From Ahrensia sp. (GTDB lineage Bacteria; Pseudomonadota; Alphaproteobacteria; Rhizobiales; Rhizobiaceae), in NCBI GenBank assembly GCA_002698425.1, contig NZXU01000112.1:6376-12310 (forward strand): a stretch of DNA of 5,935 nt, given 5' to 3'. The position numbers and the translations under genes were made by a program. Under the pieces are notes generated by a model. That model made no database searches. It saw only the letters and a list, made by a program, of their open reading frames with translations, and was not told the DNA's origin. How positions within the stretch are numbered: the stretch's first letter is position 1; each line of letters starts with the position of its first letter. Positions 1 to 5,935 of the stretch are shown one piece after another.

Positions 1-332
1 ACGGCTTCTCGATCGGGAGCAACGATCTGACGCAGCTCACGCTCGGAATCGATCGCGATTCCGAACTTCTGGCAGGTCAGTTCGATGCGCGCGATCCGGC
101 AGTCGAGTGGATGATCCGCCGAACTGTCGAAGAGGCGCATCGTGCGGGGGCAAAGGTGGGGCTATGCGGTCAGGCGCCGAGCGACGATCCGGAATTCGCA
201 CGGTTTCTCGTAGAATGTGGGATCGATTCGATCTCCGTCACTCCGGATAGTTTCATCGCGGTCAAAAACCATGTGGCGTCAGCCGAACGGATACGTAGTA
301 AAGGCGGCCCAGAGCAGGAGACGGGCGCATGA
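1..332 (+). CDS. ppsA: Phosphoenolpyruvate synthase, C-terminal fragment (5' end outside window)
   Basis: The reading frame is open from base 3 and ends with TGA at 330-332, giving about 109 C-terminal residues. PEP synthase converts pyruvate, ATP and water to PEP, AMP and phosphate, the gluconeogenic bypass of pyruvate kinase, in the cytoplasm. The visible part is the end of the PEP-utilising TIM-barrel domain (PEP-utilizers_C family). It has the substrate-site stretch [16 protein letters not shown] near the start and GLCGQAPSD, whose Cys codon at 165-167 matches the conserved catalytic acid Cys of the PPS/PPDK family. The wording [12 protein letters not shown] is that of PEP synthase. Pyruvate phosphate dikinase, as I recall it, reads GTNDLTQ.T.G and ends differently. 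The last ~14 residues ([13 protein letters not shown]) look like a variable tail. The stop overlaps the pfkB start, so the two are probably one operon. The swivelling His domain and ATP-grasp domain are not visible. Confidence 0.93.
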   Translation, partial: GFSIGSNDLTQLTLGIDRDSELLAGQFDARDPAVEWMIRRTVEEAHRAGAKVGLCGQAPSDDPEFARFLVECGIDSISVTPDSFIAVKNHVASAERIRSKGGPEQETGA

Positions 333-1261
333 TGGACATCGGCACACTGACGCTGAACCCGACGATCGACGTTGCGTGCGAGGTCGAGCAGGTCATTCCC
401 ATGCGCAAGATGCGCACGCAAAACGAACGCTACGATCCTGGCGGGGGCGGGATCAATGTTGCCCGCGTCTTTGTCCGCCTGGGGGGGAATGCGCGTTGTT
501 ACTATTTGTCCGGCGGCGCAACCGGCGTCGCATTCGACGGCCTGCTGGACCTGCACCAGCTTGTGCGCTCGCCAATCAGAATCGCGGGGGCGACCAGGGT
601 CAGCACCGCGGTCCACGAGCGCAATACGGGCCAGGAATTCCGCTTCGTCCCGGGCGGACCCGAGGTGACGGAAGAGGAATGGACCGAGTGCCTCTCGATA
701 CTGCAGCGCTCGCGCCATGATTTTCTGGTAGCCAGCGGTTCGCTGCCGCGCGGCGTACCGTCCGATTTCTACGCAAGGGTCGCGGCGATCGCGGCCAAGA
801 ACGATGTACGTTTCGTTCTCGATACGTCGGGAGAAGCGCTTGCGGCCGGGATCGAAGGCGGTGGGGTTCACCTCGCCAAGCCGAGCCTCGGAGAGTTTCG
901 TGCCCTGATCGGTCATGATTTGCCGGACGATACAGCGATTGCCGAGGCCGCGACCGAATTGGTCCGCACCAAAAAGGTCGATTATCTGGCAATCACCATG
1001 GCTGAAAGAGGGGCGCTGCTGGCGAGCCGCGAGGGTGTGCTGCGTCTGCCGGCCATAACGGTCGAGACGAAAAGCGCGGTGGGGGCAGGTGACAGCTTTT
1101 TGGCTGCGATGGTTCATGCGCTCGCGGCCGGCAAGGAACCCGGTATCGCCTTTCGCTTCGGGCTTGCAGCTGGTGCTGCCGCTGTGCTCACCCCGGGCAC
1201 CGATCTATGCCGGGTAGAAGATGTTCAACGACTGTTCGAGCGCTCAATCGCGGATAGTTGA
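329..1261 (+). CDS. pfkB: 6-phosphofructokinase, PfkB (Pfk-2) type, ribokinase-like sugar kinase
   Basis: This 310-residue cytoplasmic kinase should phosphorylate fructose 6-phosphate with ATP to fructose 1,6-bisphosphate. Length and register follow E. coli Pfk-2 (309 aa, from memory) closely: TLTLNPTID at 6-14, K27, the glycine signature [10 protein letters not shown] at 38-47, SGSLPRG at 136-142, DTSGEAL in mid-protein, and the ribokinase anion-hole/catalytic motif AVGAGDSF at 250-257 with catalytic base D255. [10 protein letters not shown] near the C-terminus parallels Pfk-2 GTRLC. The usual NXXE motif reads S186-L-G-E189, an Asn-to-Ser change. ATG 329 was chosen because AGGAG at 316-320 lies 8 nt upstream; the adjacent ATG 332 is the alternative. 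It overlaps the ppsA stop by 4 nt. 1-Phosphofructokinase (FruK) or tagatose-6-phosphate kinase activity cannot be excluded, but the N-terminal half favours Pfk-2 and no PTS gene is near. Confidence 0.9.
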   Translation: MMDIGTLTLNPTIDVACEVEQVIPMRKMRTQNERYDPGGGGINVARVFVRLGGNARCYYLSGGATGVAFDGLLDLHQLVRSPIRIAGATRVSTAVHERNTGQEFRFVPGGPEVTEEEWTECLSILQRSRHDFLVASGSLPRGVPSDFYARVAAIAAKNDVRFVLDTSGEALAAGIEGGGVHLAKPSLGEFRALIGHDLPDDTAIAEAATELVRTKKVDYLAITMAERGALLASREGVLRLPAITVETKSAVGAGDSFLAAMVHALAAGKEPGIAFRFGLAAGAAAVLTPGTDLCRVEDVQRLFERSIADS

Positions 1262-1296
1262 GGCGCGGACTTGTTATAATATAACAAGTCCGCGCC
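1262..1296 (+). terminator. Perfect 35-nt dyad directly after pfkB; probable terminator stem
   Basis: The left arm 1262-1278 is perfectly complementary to the right arm 1280-1296 around A1279. As RNA it would give about 16 pairs with a 3-nt AAU loop. The lower nine pairs are GC-rich (GGCGCGGAC with GTCCGCGCC), and the upper half is AT-only apart from one G-C pair. It begins at the base after the pfkB TGA and is followed by ATTTAAATGCTTTT. That T content is weak for a classical intrinsic terminator, but the strong stem and its position fit transcription termination of the ppsA-pfkB unit. The AT-rich centre may also be a protein-binding operator (separate entry). The two readings are compatible. 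Confidence 0.6.
1272..1286. promoter_or_regulatory. Candidate Zur-type operator with an embedded TATAAT hexamer
   Basis: TGTTATAATATAACA is a perfect 15-nt palindrome around one central base. It is identical to the core TGTTATANTATAACA that I recall for the Zur consensus of gammaproteobacteria from comparative genomics; the flanks here (GGACT/AGTCC) do not match the AAA/TTT flanks of that consensus. TATAAT at 1275-1280 could be a -10 element for the downstream operon, but no good -35 hexamer lies 16-18 nt upstream (1252-1257 reads GGATAG). The only gene set downstream is a zinc-type efflux operon. Other dyad-binding regulators (ArsR/SmtB or TetR type) are possible. Binding is inferred from sequence resemblance only. 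Confidence 0.4.
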
Positions 1297-1343
1297 ATTT
1301 AAATGCTTTTCGACCCTTCTCATGACAACCTTCATTTGCTAGA

Positions 1344-1356
1344 GGGCTGCCAGCCC
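1344..1356 (+). promoter_or_regulatory. Small hairpin overlapping the ribosome binding site of the His/Cys-rich gene
   Basis: GGGCT (1344-1348), GCC loop, AGCCC (1352-1356) is a perfect 5-bp GC-rich stem ending at the base before the ATG at 1357. The likely Shine-Dalgarno AGAGGG (1341-1346) contributes its GGG to the stem, so folding would partly hide it. This may lower or tune translation of the leader protein. It is short and could be chance in GC-rich DNA. Confidence 0.3.
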
Positions 1357-1740
1357 ATGACCACGAGCTACCGTCGCCTTGTCCTGAAACCGTTCATCGT
1401 CCTGCTGATGCTGGTCGCGATGGTTTTTGTGACTGCGGCGGATGCTGCGGCCTGCGGGGCCGAAGTGATGCCGGAAGCTTCTGCTGTTCTGATTGACGGC
1501 AAAGGCGTTTCGGTTGCTGCGGCTTCGGACTCCATTGCCGAGGATGAGCGGGGCGGTGACTCCGCTCCGACAGAGCAGCATGGCGTATGCAATCATGGCC
1601 ACTGCCATCACGGGGCAAGCTTCGCTGCTCCTGTTCAGAAGACTTCGGTTATGCATGAGCCTGTCCTTCTTGTCTCAGCTCCGCCGATGGTCCTCGTGTC
1701 GAGTGTCAGCGATCGACTGAGGCGTCCTCCTCGCGCCTGA
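1357..1740 (+). CDS. Small exported His/Cys-rich protein heading the metal-efflux operon
   Basis: I do not recognise a named family. The 127-residue product has a clear Sec signal peptide: basic n-region with R6, R7, K11, hydrophobic core at about 13-28, and a probable cleavage after A30 (ADA), giving a mature periplasmic protein of about 97 residues. There is a Cys at 33 but no good lipobox. The key feature is a cluster at 75-85, HGVCNHGHCHH, with H75, C78, H80, H82, C83, H84 and H85, a plausible soft/borderline metal site. The C-terminus ends SDRLRRPPRA, which resembles small proteins that I recall preceding czc-type operons in sphingomonads. ATG 1357 is chosen because AGAGGG lies 10 nt upstream and the signal peptide then starts properly. 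The in-frame ATG 1303 would add 18 residues without an RBS. It is probably the first gene of the operon, 63 nt before the outer-membrane component. A metal-binding or metal-sensing role is inferred from composition and context. Confidence 0.75.
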   Translation: MTTSYRRLVLKPFIVLLMLVAMVFVTAADAAACGAEVMPEASAVLIDGKGVSVAAASDSIAEDERGGDSAPTEQHGVCNHGHCHHGASFAAPVQKTSVMHEPVLLVSAPPMVLVSSVSDRLRRPPRA

Positions 1741-1785
1741 CGACCGTCATCGCACTGCGTGCTGCAGTGCTTTTCGGATCGTCAG
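1737..1785 (+). other. Nested inverted repeats in the gap before the czcC-like gene
   Basis: An inner hairpin pairs GCACTGC (1752-1758) with GCAGTGC (1764-1770) over a 5-nt loop and is followed by TTTT (1771-1774), like a weak intrinsic terminator. An outer 7-bp stem pairs CTGACGA (1737-1743, containing the stop codon of the leader gene) with TCGTCAG (1779-1785), ending three bases before the next Shine-Dalgarno GAGGAA at 1788-1793. The arrangement could be an attenuator, an RNA-processing site setting the ratio of leader protein to pump, or a translational coupling element. The repeats are visible; the function is inference. Confidence 0.4.
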
Positions 1786-1803
1786 CAGAGGAAATTTCCA
1801 GAA

Positions 1804-3057
1804 ATGTCAGCCATCAATTGGCGGGGGGTCCTGTTTGCAGGGCTGACCCTCGCCGCAATCGCCACACCCGTGGCGGCGCAGGAGCGTGAGCGCCTCTCGC
1901 TCGACGATGCCTTGCGTCGCGCGGATGTCATTGCGGGTCCTAACCAGGCCGCGCCCAATCCGCGCATAGCTGGTCCGCGGGCGCAGGCCGACGCTGCGCG
2001 CGCTCTCGTCGGTCAGGCTCGGCTCCGGCCCAACCCCGAAGTATCCTTCGAGGCCGAAAATATTGCAGGTAGCGGAGCGTTCTCGGGTTTGAGCGCTACC
2101 GAATATACGTTCTCCATCGGACAGCGTCTCGAGCTTGGAAACAAACGCGGGACTAGGGTCCGTGCAGCGCAGGCCGGCGCAGACCTCGCCGATCTGCGTG
2201 CCGATCTCGCGGATGTCGACCTCGCTTTTCTTGTGCGCGAGCGCTACTTGGCGGCGACAGCCGCTGCCGCGCGTGTCGAACTTGCGCGCGATGTCGTCAC
2301 ACGTAACGAAGAACTGGCGCGGATAGCCGGCCTGCTGGTCGAGGTCGGCCGCGAACCTCCCTTGCGTGCACTTCGCGCCGAAGCTGCCCTGGCGGAAGCA
2401 AGAGCCGAGCTGGAAGCGGCGGACGCGGCGAGCGTTGCCGCGCGTACGGCGCTCGCTTCGCTGTGGGGCGAACAGAACAGTCCCCCCACGGTTCCTGCCA
2501 GTTTCCCGGTAATCGACCCGCCGGCCCGTCTTCTCGCCGCGACGGATGGCCTTGCGCTGAAGGTCGCGCGCGCGGAAAGCCGGGTGGCAGCAGCCGAAAT
2601 TGCCCGCGAGCGTAGCCTGCGGGTTCCCGACCCGCTCGTTTCGGCGGGGGTTCGCCGCTTCGCGGAAAGCAATGACAACGCTTTCCTTGTCGGTGTGTCG
2701 ATCCCTCTTCCATTCAGCAACCGCAACCAGGGTAACATCGCTGCCGCAGAAGCCGAATTCAGGGCCGCATCCGCGCGTGAGGCGGTGGCACTGGCAGATT
2801 TCGAGCAGGCGGTGACGCGTGCGCGTGCCCAGTTCCTTGCTGCAGAGATGCGCGTGGAAACGCTTTCCGCCACGTCGCTCCCGCAGGCCGAAGAGGCACT
2901 GCGGCTTGTCCGTATCGGGTATCGCAACGGCCGCTTCCCCCTGATCGAGGTGCTCAGTGCTGCCGAGGCGCGCGATGCCATCCGTGAAGCGCTGATCGCT
3001 GCGCAGGAAGAACGGGGCCAGGCTGCCGCCGCACTCATCCGGCTGGCAGCAGAATGA
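1804..3057 (+). CDS. czcC: Outer-membrane efflux channel of a heavy-metal RND system (CzcC-like, TolC family)
   Basis: The product (417 aa) should be the trimeric outer-membrane duct through which the pump expels metal. It begins with a signal peptide, hydrophobic at about 8-20, with predicted cleavage after A25 (TPVAA, then Q). No Cys follows, so it is not an obvious lipoprotein. The mature protein shows the two OEP repeats: the first from about 30 to 230, with RLRPNPEVSFEAENIAGSG (NPE at 77-79) and long Ala/Arg/Glu helices, and the second from about 245 to 415, with VSIPLPFSNRNQGNIAAAEAE and near the end RIGYRNGRFPLIEVLSA, wording typical of CzcC/CusC relatives. ATG 1804 is preferred over the in-frame GTG 1759 because GAGGAA lies 10 nt upstream and the signal peptide starts there. 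The length is usual for the family. The next gene starts 11 nt after the stop, with its RBS overlapping this TGA. Channels are poor predictors of substrate; specificity is inferred from the pump. Confidence 0.9.
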   Translation: MSAINWRGVLFAGLTLAAIATPVAAQERERLSLDDALRRADVIAGPNQAAPNPRIAGPRAQADAARALVGQARLRPNPEVSFEAENIAGSGAFSGLSATEYTFSIGQRLELGNKRGTRVRAAQAGADLADLRADLADVDLAFLVRERYLAATAAAARVELARDVVTRNEELARIAGLLVEVGREPPLRALRAEAALAEARAELEAADAASVAARTALASLWGEQNSPPTVPASFPVIDPPARLLAATDGLALKVARAESRVAAAEIARERSLRVPDPLVSAGVRRFAESNDNAFLVGVSIPLPFSNRNQGNIAAAEAEFRAASAREAVALADFEQAVTRARAQFLAAEMRVETLSATSLPQAEEALRLVRIGYRNGRFPLIEVLSAAEARDAIREALIAAQEERGQAAAALIRLAAE

Positions 3058-3068
3058 GGAAAACAATC

Positions 3069-4217
3069 ATGAACCGCAAAACACTGGCGATCATCGCCGG
3101 GGCAATCATACTGTCCGCCGTTATCCTGTCGCTCTTCTGGCCCGATGGCGCTCAAGAAACCGAACCGGTCGAAACAGCGAGCGAGGCCGAACTGCCCGAA
3201 GGGCTCGTCCTGCTCGATGAGCAACAGATCCGTGCAGCAAAAATTTCGGTCGAGGCCGTTGGCCGGGGCTCTGCCGTCGAGCTGGTTTTTCCGGCGACGA
3301 TTGCCGCGAGCCCGACTGGGAGTGCGAGGATCGATGCGCGCGCGGCGGGCGTCGTGCGGAGCGTGAACAAGACACTGGGCGACTATGTTCGCGCAGGAGA
3401 AACCGTTGCGCGCATCGAAAGCGCGGATGCCGCAGCGCTGGCATCCCAGCTCAACGCGGCCCGGGCACGGGTGAATGAACTATCGGCGGCCTACGAGCGG
3501 GAGCGCCGCCTGTTCGAGGCGAGCGTGACCGCGCGCCAGGATCTGGAAGCGGCAAGGGCCAATCTGCAGGTCGCCCAATCCGAATTGTCGCGCGCGCAGG
3601 CCGCCGTTGCCGCTGCCGGCGTCAGCGGGGATGGGAGATCGCTTGCGGTGACCAGCCCGCTTGCAGGGCGGATCACGGCCGCGCCGATCATCTTGGGCGC
3701 GTTCGTCGCCTCCGGCGAGGAACTTTACCGCGTTGTCGATCCCGATGCGATGCAGGTCGAGGTTGCTCTGCCTGCCGTCGATGCCACCCGTATCGCTCCC
3801 GGCGACCAAGCCACTCTGGAAATAGGCAACGACGATGAGGTCAGCGCCCGCGTCCGGTCGGTGACGCCCTCACTGGATATGGAAAGTCGCAGCGCCACGG
3901 CGGTTCTTGCGCTGTCCCGGCCGATACCCGGATTGCAGCCCGGCGCTTTCCTTCAGGCGCGTATCCGGCCTTCGGGTGAGGTCGATCAAACGCGGATATC
4001 GGTTCCCGAAGACGCGGTGCAGACCATCGATGGTCAGGACATGGTTTTCGTGCGGACCCGTCGCGGATTTCAGGCGCGACCCGTTGTAACCGGCACTCGG
4101 TCAGGCGGCCAGGTCGTCATCGAATCCGGTCTCGAAGCCAAGTGGCGGATCGCCACTGCGAACGCCTTCCTGCTCAAAGCCGAGCTCGAGAAAGAGAGCG
4201 CCGAACATGGTCACTGA
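3069..4217 (+). CDS. czcB: Periplasmic adaptor (membrane fusion protein) of a heavy-metal RND system, CzcB-like
   Basis: This 382-residue adaptor should link the inner-membrane pump to the outer-membrane channel and may hand over metal. It has an N-terminal signal anchor at about 6-24 with no Cys for lipidation, a short acidic linker at 25-45, and then the usual hairpin-like order. The first half of the lipoyl/barrel-sandwich domain is at about 85-118 (IDARAAGVVRSVNKTLGDYV). The alpha-helical hairpin is at about 119-185, rich in Ala, Glu and Arg. The second lipoyl half is at about 190-225 (TSPLAGRITAAPIILGAFV), followed by a beta-barrel from about 228. A membrane-proximal domain from about 309 ends in NAFLLKAELEKESAEHGH, as in CzcB proteins. 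ATG 3069 has an excellent GAGGAA at 3056-3061, 7 nt upstream; the in-frame ATG 3054 overlaps the czcC stop and lacks an RBS. The linker has no His cluster. The last 11 nt overlap the pump gene. Confidence 0.9.
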   Translation: MNRKTLAIIAGAIILSAVILSLFWPDGAQETEPVETASEAELPEGLVLLDEQQIRAAKISVEAVGRGSAVELVFPATIAASPTGSARIDARAAGVVRSVNKTLGDYVRAGETVARIESADAAALASQLNAARARVNELSAAYERERRLFEASVTARQDLEAARANLQVAQSELSRAQAAVAAAGVSGDGRSLAVTSPLAGRITAAPIILGAFVASGEELYRVVDPDAMQVEVALPAVDATRIAPGDQATLEIGNDDEVSARVRSVTPSLDMESRSATAVLALSRPIPGLQPGAFLQARIRPSGEVDQTRISVPEDAVQTIDGQDMVFVRTRRGFQARPVVTGTRSGGQVVIESGLEAKWRIATANAFLLKAELEKESAEHGH

Positions 4218-5935
4218 TAATCCATCCGAGGGCCAGCACCTCGAAGAGAAGCACGGTCATGGCCTGATTGGCATGATCCTCGATGTAGCGGTCCGTTTCC
4301 GCTGGGTGATGATCGTCCTGACGGTCGGGATCTCCATCTGGGGCGCGCTCAACCTTTTGCGCCTGCCGATCGATGCCGTTCCCGACATCACGAACGTCCA
4401 GGTACAAATCAACACCGAGGCACCGGCCCTTTCGCCGTCACAGGTCGAGACCCAGGTGACGTATCCGGTCGAAACGGGCCTGGCCGGTATCGACGGGCTC
4501 GAAATGACTCGTTCGATTTCGCGCAATGGCTTCAGCCAGGTCACCGCCATCTTCGAGGAGGGGACCGATATCTATTTTGCGCGCCAGCAGGTGAATGAAC
4601 GGCTGGCACCCATCACCGCCTCGCTTCCCGAAGGTGCGGAACCGGTCATGGGGCCAATATCCACCGGCCTTGGCGAAGTACTCATGTACACGATCGAGTA
4701 CGAATATCCGGGCGGCAAAGGTGCACCTGTCGGCGGGGCAACCGGCTGGCAAAGCGACGGTAGCTTCGTCACCGAGCGCGGCGATCGTCTGGGCAGCGAG
4801 GTTGCCAAGGCGGCCTATCTTCGCACGGTACAGGATTGGGTCGTCGCACCGCTCATGCGATCGGTTGATGGTGTTGCGGGCGTGGACTCCATCGGAGGTT
4901 TCGAGAAACAATATCTGGTTCAGCCCGATCCCGCGCGGTTGACCGGATATGGTCTGTCCTTCGACGCGTTGATCAAGGCGCTCGAAGCGGCCAATCTGGC
5001 CGAAGGCGCCAATTTCGTCGAACGGTCCGGTGAAGCGTTGCTCGCCCGCGTCGATGCGCGGCTCGGCAGTATCGAAGATATCGAAAACGCCGTCGTCGCA
5101 ACTCGCGAAGGCGTTCCGATCCGGATCGGCGATGTCGCGACGGTCGCCATCGGCGGCGATCTGAGAACCGGTGCTGCTTCGCTGAACGGCGATGAAGCCG
5201 TGGTCGGGACGGTTCTCATGCGGGCCGGGGAAAACAGCCGCACGGTTTCCGCTGGAGCCGCCGAAAGACTTGAAGAAGTCCGATCCTCGCTTCCTGAGGG
5301 TGTGGCCGCCGAGATCGTGTACAACCGTTCCTCGCTGGTCGATGCGACGATTGCGACGGTCGAGAAGAACCTCGTCGAGGGTGCTCTTCTGGTCATTGCG
5401 GTGCTGTTCCTTCTGCTCGGCAATATCCGTGCCGCAATCATCGCGGCGCTGGTCATCCCGGTTTCGATGCTGATGGCGGCAATCGGAATGAATCGCCTCG
5501 GCGTTTCGGGTAATCTGATGAGCCTGGGGGCGCTCGACTTCGGCCTGATCGTCGATGGTGCTGTGATCATCGTTGAAAACAGCGTCGCCAGACTTGCCGC
5601 GCGGCAGCATCACGAAGGACGCTTGCTCACGCTCGGCGAACGCCTGGCTGAAACACGGCTTGCCGCGCAGGAAATGATCAAACCGACCGTTTACGGACAA
5701 GCGATCATCCTGCTGGTATATGCCCCTCTGCTGACGTTCTCCGGCGTGGAGGGCAAAACTTTCTCACCCATGGCGATCACGGTCATGCTGGCGCTCGCTT
5801 CGGCTTTCGTCCTGTCGCTTACCTTCGTACCGGCCATGATCGCCGTGCTTTTAAACAAGAAGATGACTGAAAAGGAGGTCAAGCCGATCCGCCTGGCGAA
5901 GGAACGCTATGGCCCGCTGCTGAGAAAAACGATTG
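4207..5935 (+). CDS. czcA: Inner-membrane heavy-metal efflux pump, HME-RND family, CzcA-like (3' end outside window)
   Basis: The frame is open from ATG 4207 to the window end: 576 codons plus one base of a protein expected to be about 1,050-1,080 residues. It should be a proton/cation antiporter exporting divalent metal. TM1 lies at about 34-50, followed by DAVPDITNVQVQ (periplasmic start of the porter domain), a substrate-loop region at 169-211, and TM2-TM4 at about 390-458. TM4 carries DFGLIVDGAVIIVEN with D444, D450 and E457, equivalent to D402, D408 and E415 of Cupriavidus CzcA. These are the acidic residues needed for proton coupling and divalent transport. The monovalent CusA type has Ala at the first position. 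TM5 and TM6 are at about 494-511 and 519-543. The N-terminus has a cytoplasmic HLEEKHGHG stretch. The gene overlaps czcB by 11 nt, with the purine-rich GAGAAAGAGAG as a moderate RBS. Zn2+ with Cd2+/Co2+ is most likely. Ni/Co pumps share the TM4 motif, so exact specificity is unproven. Confidence 0.92.
   Translation, partial: MVTDNPSEGQHLEEKHGHGLIGMILDVAVRFRWVMIVLTVGISIWGALNLLRLPIDAVPDITNVQVQINTEAPALSPSQVETQVTYPVETGLAGIDGLEMTRSISRNGFSQVTAIFEEGTDIYFARQQVNERLAPITASLPEGAEPVMGPISTGLGEVLMYTIEYEYPGGKGAPVGGATGWQSDGSFVTERGDRLGSEVAKAAYLRTVQDWVVAPLMRSVDGVAGVDSIGGFEKQYLVQPDPARLTGYGLSFDALIKALEAANLAEGANFVERSGEALLARVDARLGSIEDIENAVVATREGVPIRIGDVATVAIGGDLRTGAASLNGDEAVVGTVLMRAGENSRTVSAGAAERLEEVRSSLPEGVAAEIVYNRSSLVDATIATVEKNLVEGALLVIAVLFLLLGNIRAAIIAALVIPVSMLMAAIGMNRLGVSGNLMSLGALDFGLIVDGAVIIVENSVARLAARQHHEGRLLTLGERLAETRLAAQEMIKPTVYGQAIILLVYAPLLTFSGVEGKTFSPMAITVMLALASAFVLSLTFVPAMIAVLLNKKMTEKEVKPIRLAKERYGPLLRKTI

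Noticed and set aside
170..1117. 315-codon minus-strand frame across ppsA and pfkB
   Set aside because: It is antisense to two well-supported enzymes and has low-quality composition.
1303..1356. Upstream ATG 1303 as start of the His/Cys-rich gene
   Set aside because: No ribosome binding site precedes it and it would put 18 residues (with His, Cys and acidic residues) ahead of a normal signal peptide.
1429..1458. Lipoprotein lipobox at the Cys after the leader signal peptide
   Set aside because: The residues before C33 are A-A-A with D29 just ahead; the -3 position lacks the usual Leu/Val/Ile, and ADA is a better signal peptidase I site.
1759..1803. GTG 1759 as start of the czcC-like gene
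   Set aside because: It falls inside the hairpin loop without an RBS and would bury the signal peptide; ATG 1804 has GAGGAA at good spacing.
1807..3066. 419-codon minus-strand frame, plus a second overlapping one at 2244-3224
   Set aside because: Both mirror the czcC-like gene, which has a signal peptide, an RBS and family motifs; neither has a recognisable motif or plausible start context.
3054..3068. ATG 3054 (ATGA overlap) as start of the czcB-like gene
   Set aside because: ATG 3069 has a near-ideal GAGGAA 7 nt upstream. The overlap start remains possible and would add only five residues.
4438..5700. 420-codon open frame on the minus strand
   Set aside because: It lies wholly antisense to the strongly recognisable pump gene. 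Its His/Asp/Arg-rich translation resembles no family and reflects codon-position GC bias.
1..5935. Mobile element, CRISPR array, prophage, tRNA or toxin-antitoxin locus
   Set aside because: No transposase, direct-repeat array, cloverleaf or recognisable toxin/antitoxin frame was seen, and composition is even along the window.

Overview
The window is GC-rich (by eye about 60%) with the dense, short-gap gene packing of an alphaproteobacterium. Protein wording, codon use and the form of the metal-efflux genes fit Sphingomonadales (Erythrobacter/Sphingomonas-like). That placement comes from recall, not a search. All supported genes lie on the + strand.

Region 1 (1-1261) is central carbon metabolism. 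It holds the last ~109 codons of a phosphoenolpyruvate synthase, whose stop codon overlaps the start of a complete PfkB-type 6-phosphofructokinase in an ATGA overlap. The two are therefore very likely cotranscribed and translationally coupled.

Region 2 (1262-1356) is the only sizeable gap upstream of the second operon. It starts, at the base after the pfkB stop, with a perfect 35-nt dyad. Its GC-rich base looks like a terminator stem. Its AT-rich centre reads TGTTATAATATAACA, which matches the core of the gammaproteobacterial Zur (zinc uptake regulator) box as I remember it, and contains a TATAAT hexamer. A second short hairpin covers part of the ribosome binding site of the next gene.

Region 3 (1357-5935, running off the end) is a heavy-metal efflux operon: a small exported His/Cys-rich protein, then an outer-membrane channel (CzcC-like), a periplasmic adaptor (CzcB-like) and an inner-membrane HME-RND pump (CzcA-like, 576 residues visible). 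The three czc-type products should form a tripartite proton-driven complex that exports divalent cations, most likely Zn2+ with Cd2+ and/or Co2+. The small protein probably binds or senses metal in the periplasm. Gaps are 63 nt (with nested hairpins), 11 nt and an 11-nt overlap.

I see no mobile element, CRISPR array, tRNA or rRNA, and no wholly new system. The most interesting point is a Zur-like operator in front of a zinc exporter rather than an importer, together with the uncharacterised His/Cys-rich leader gene.
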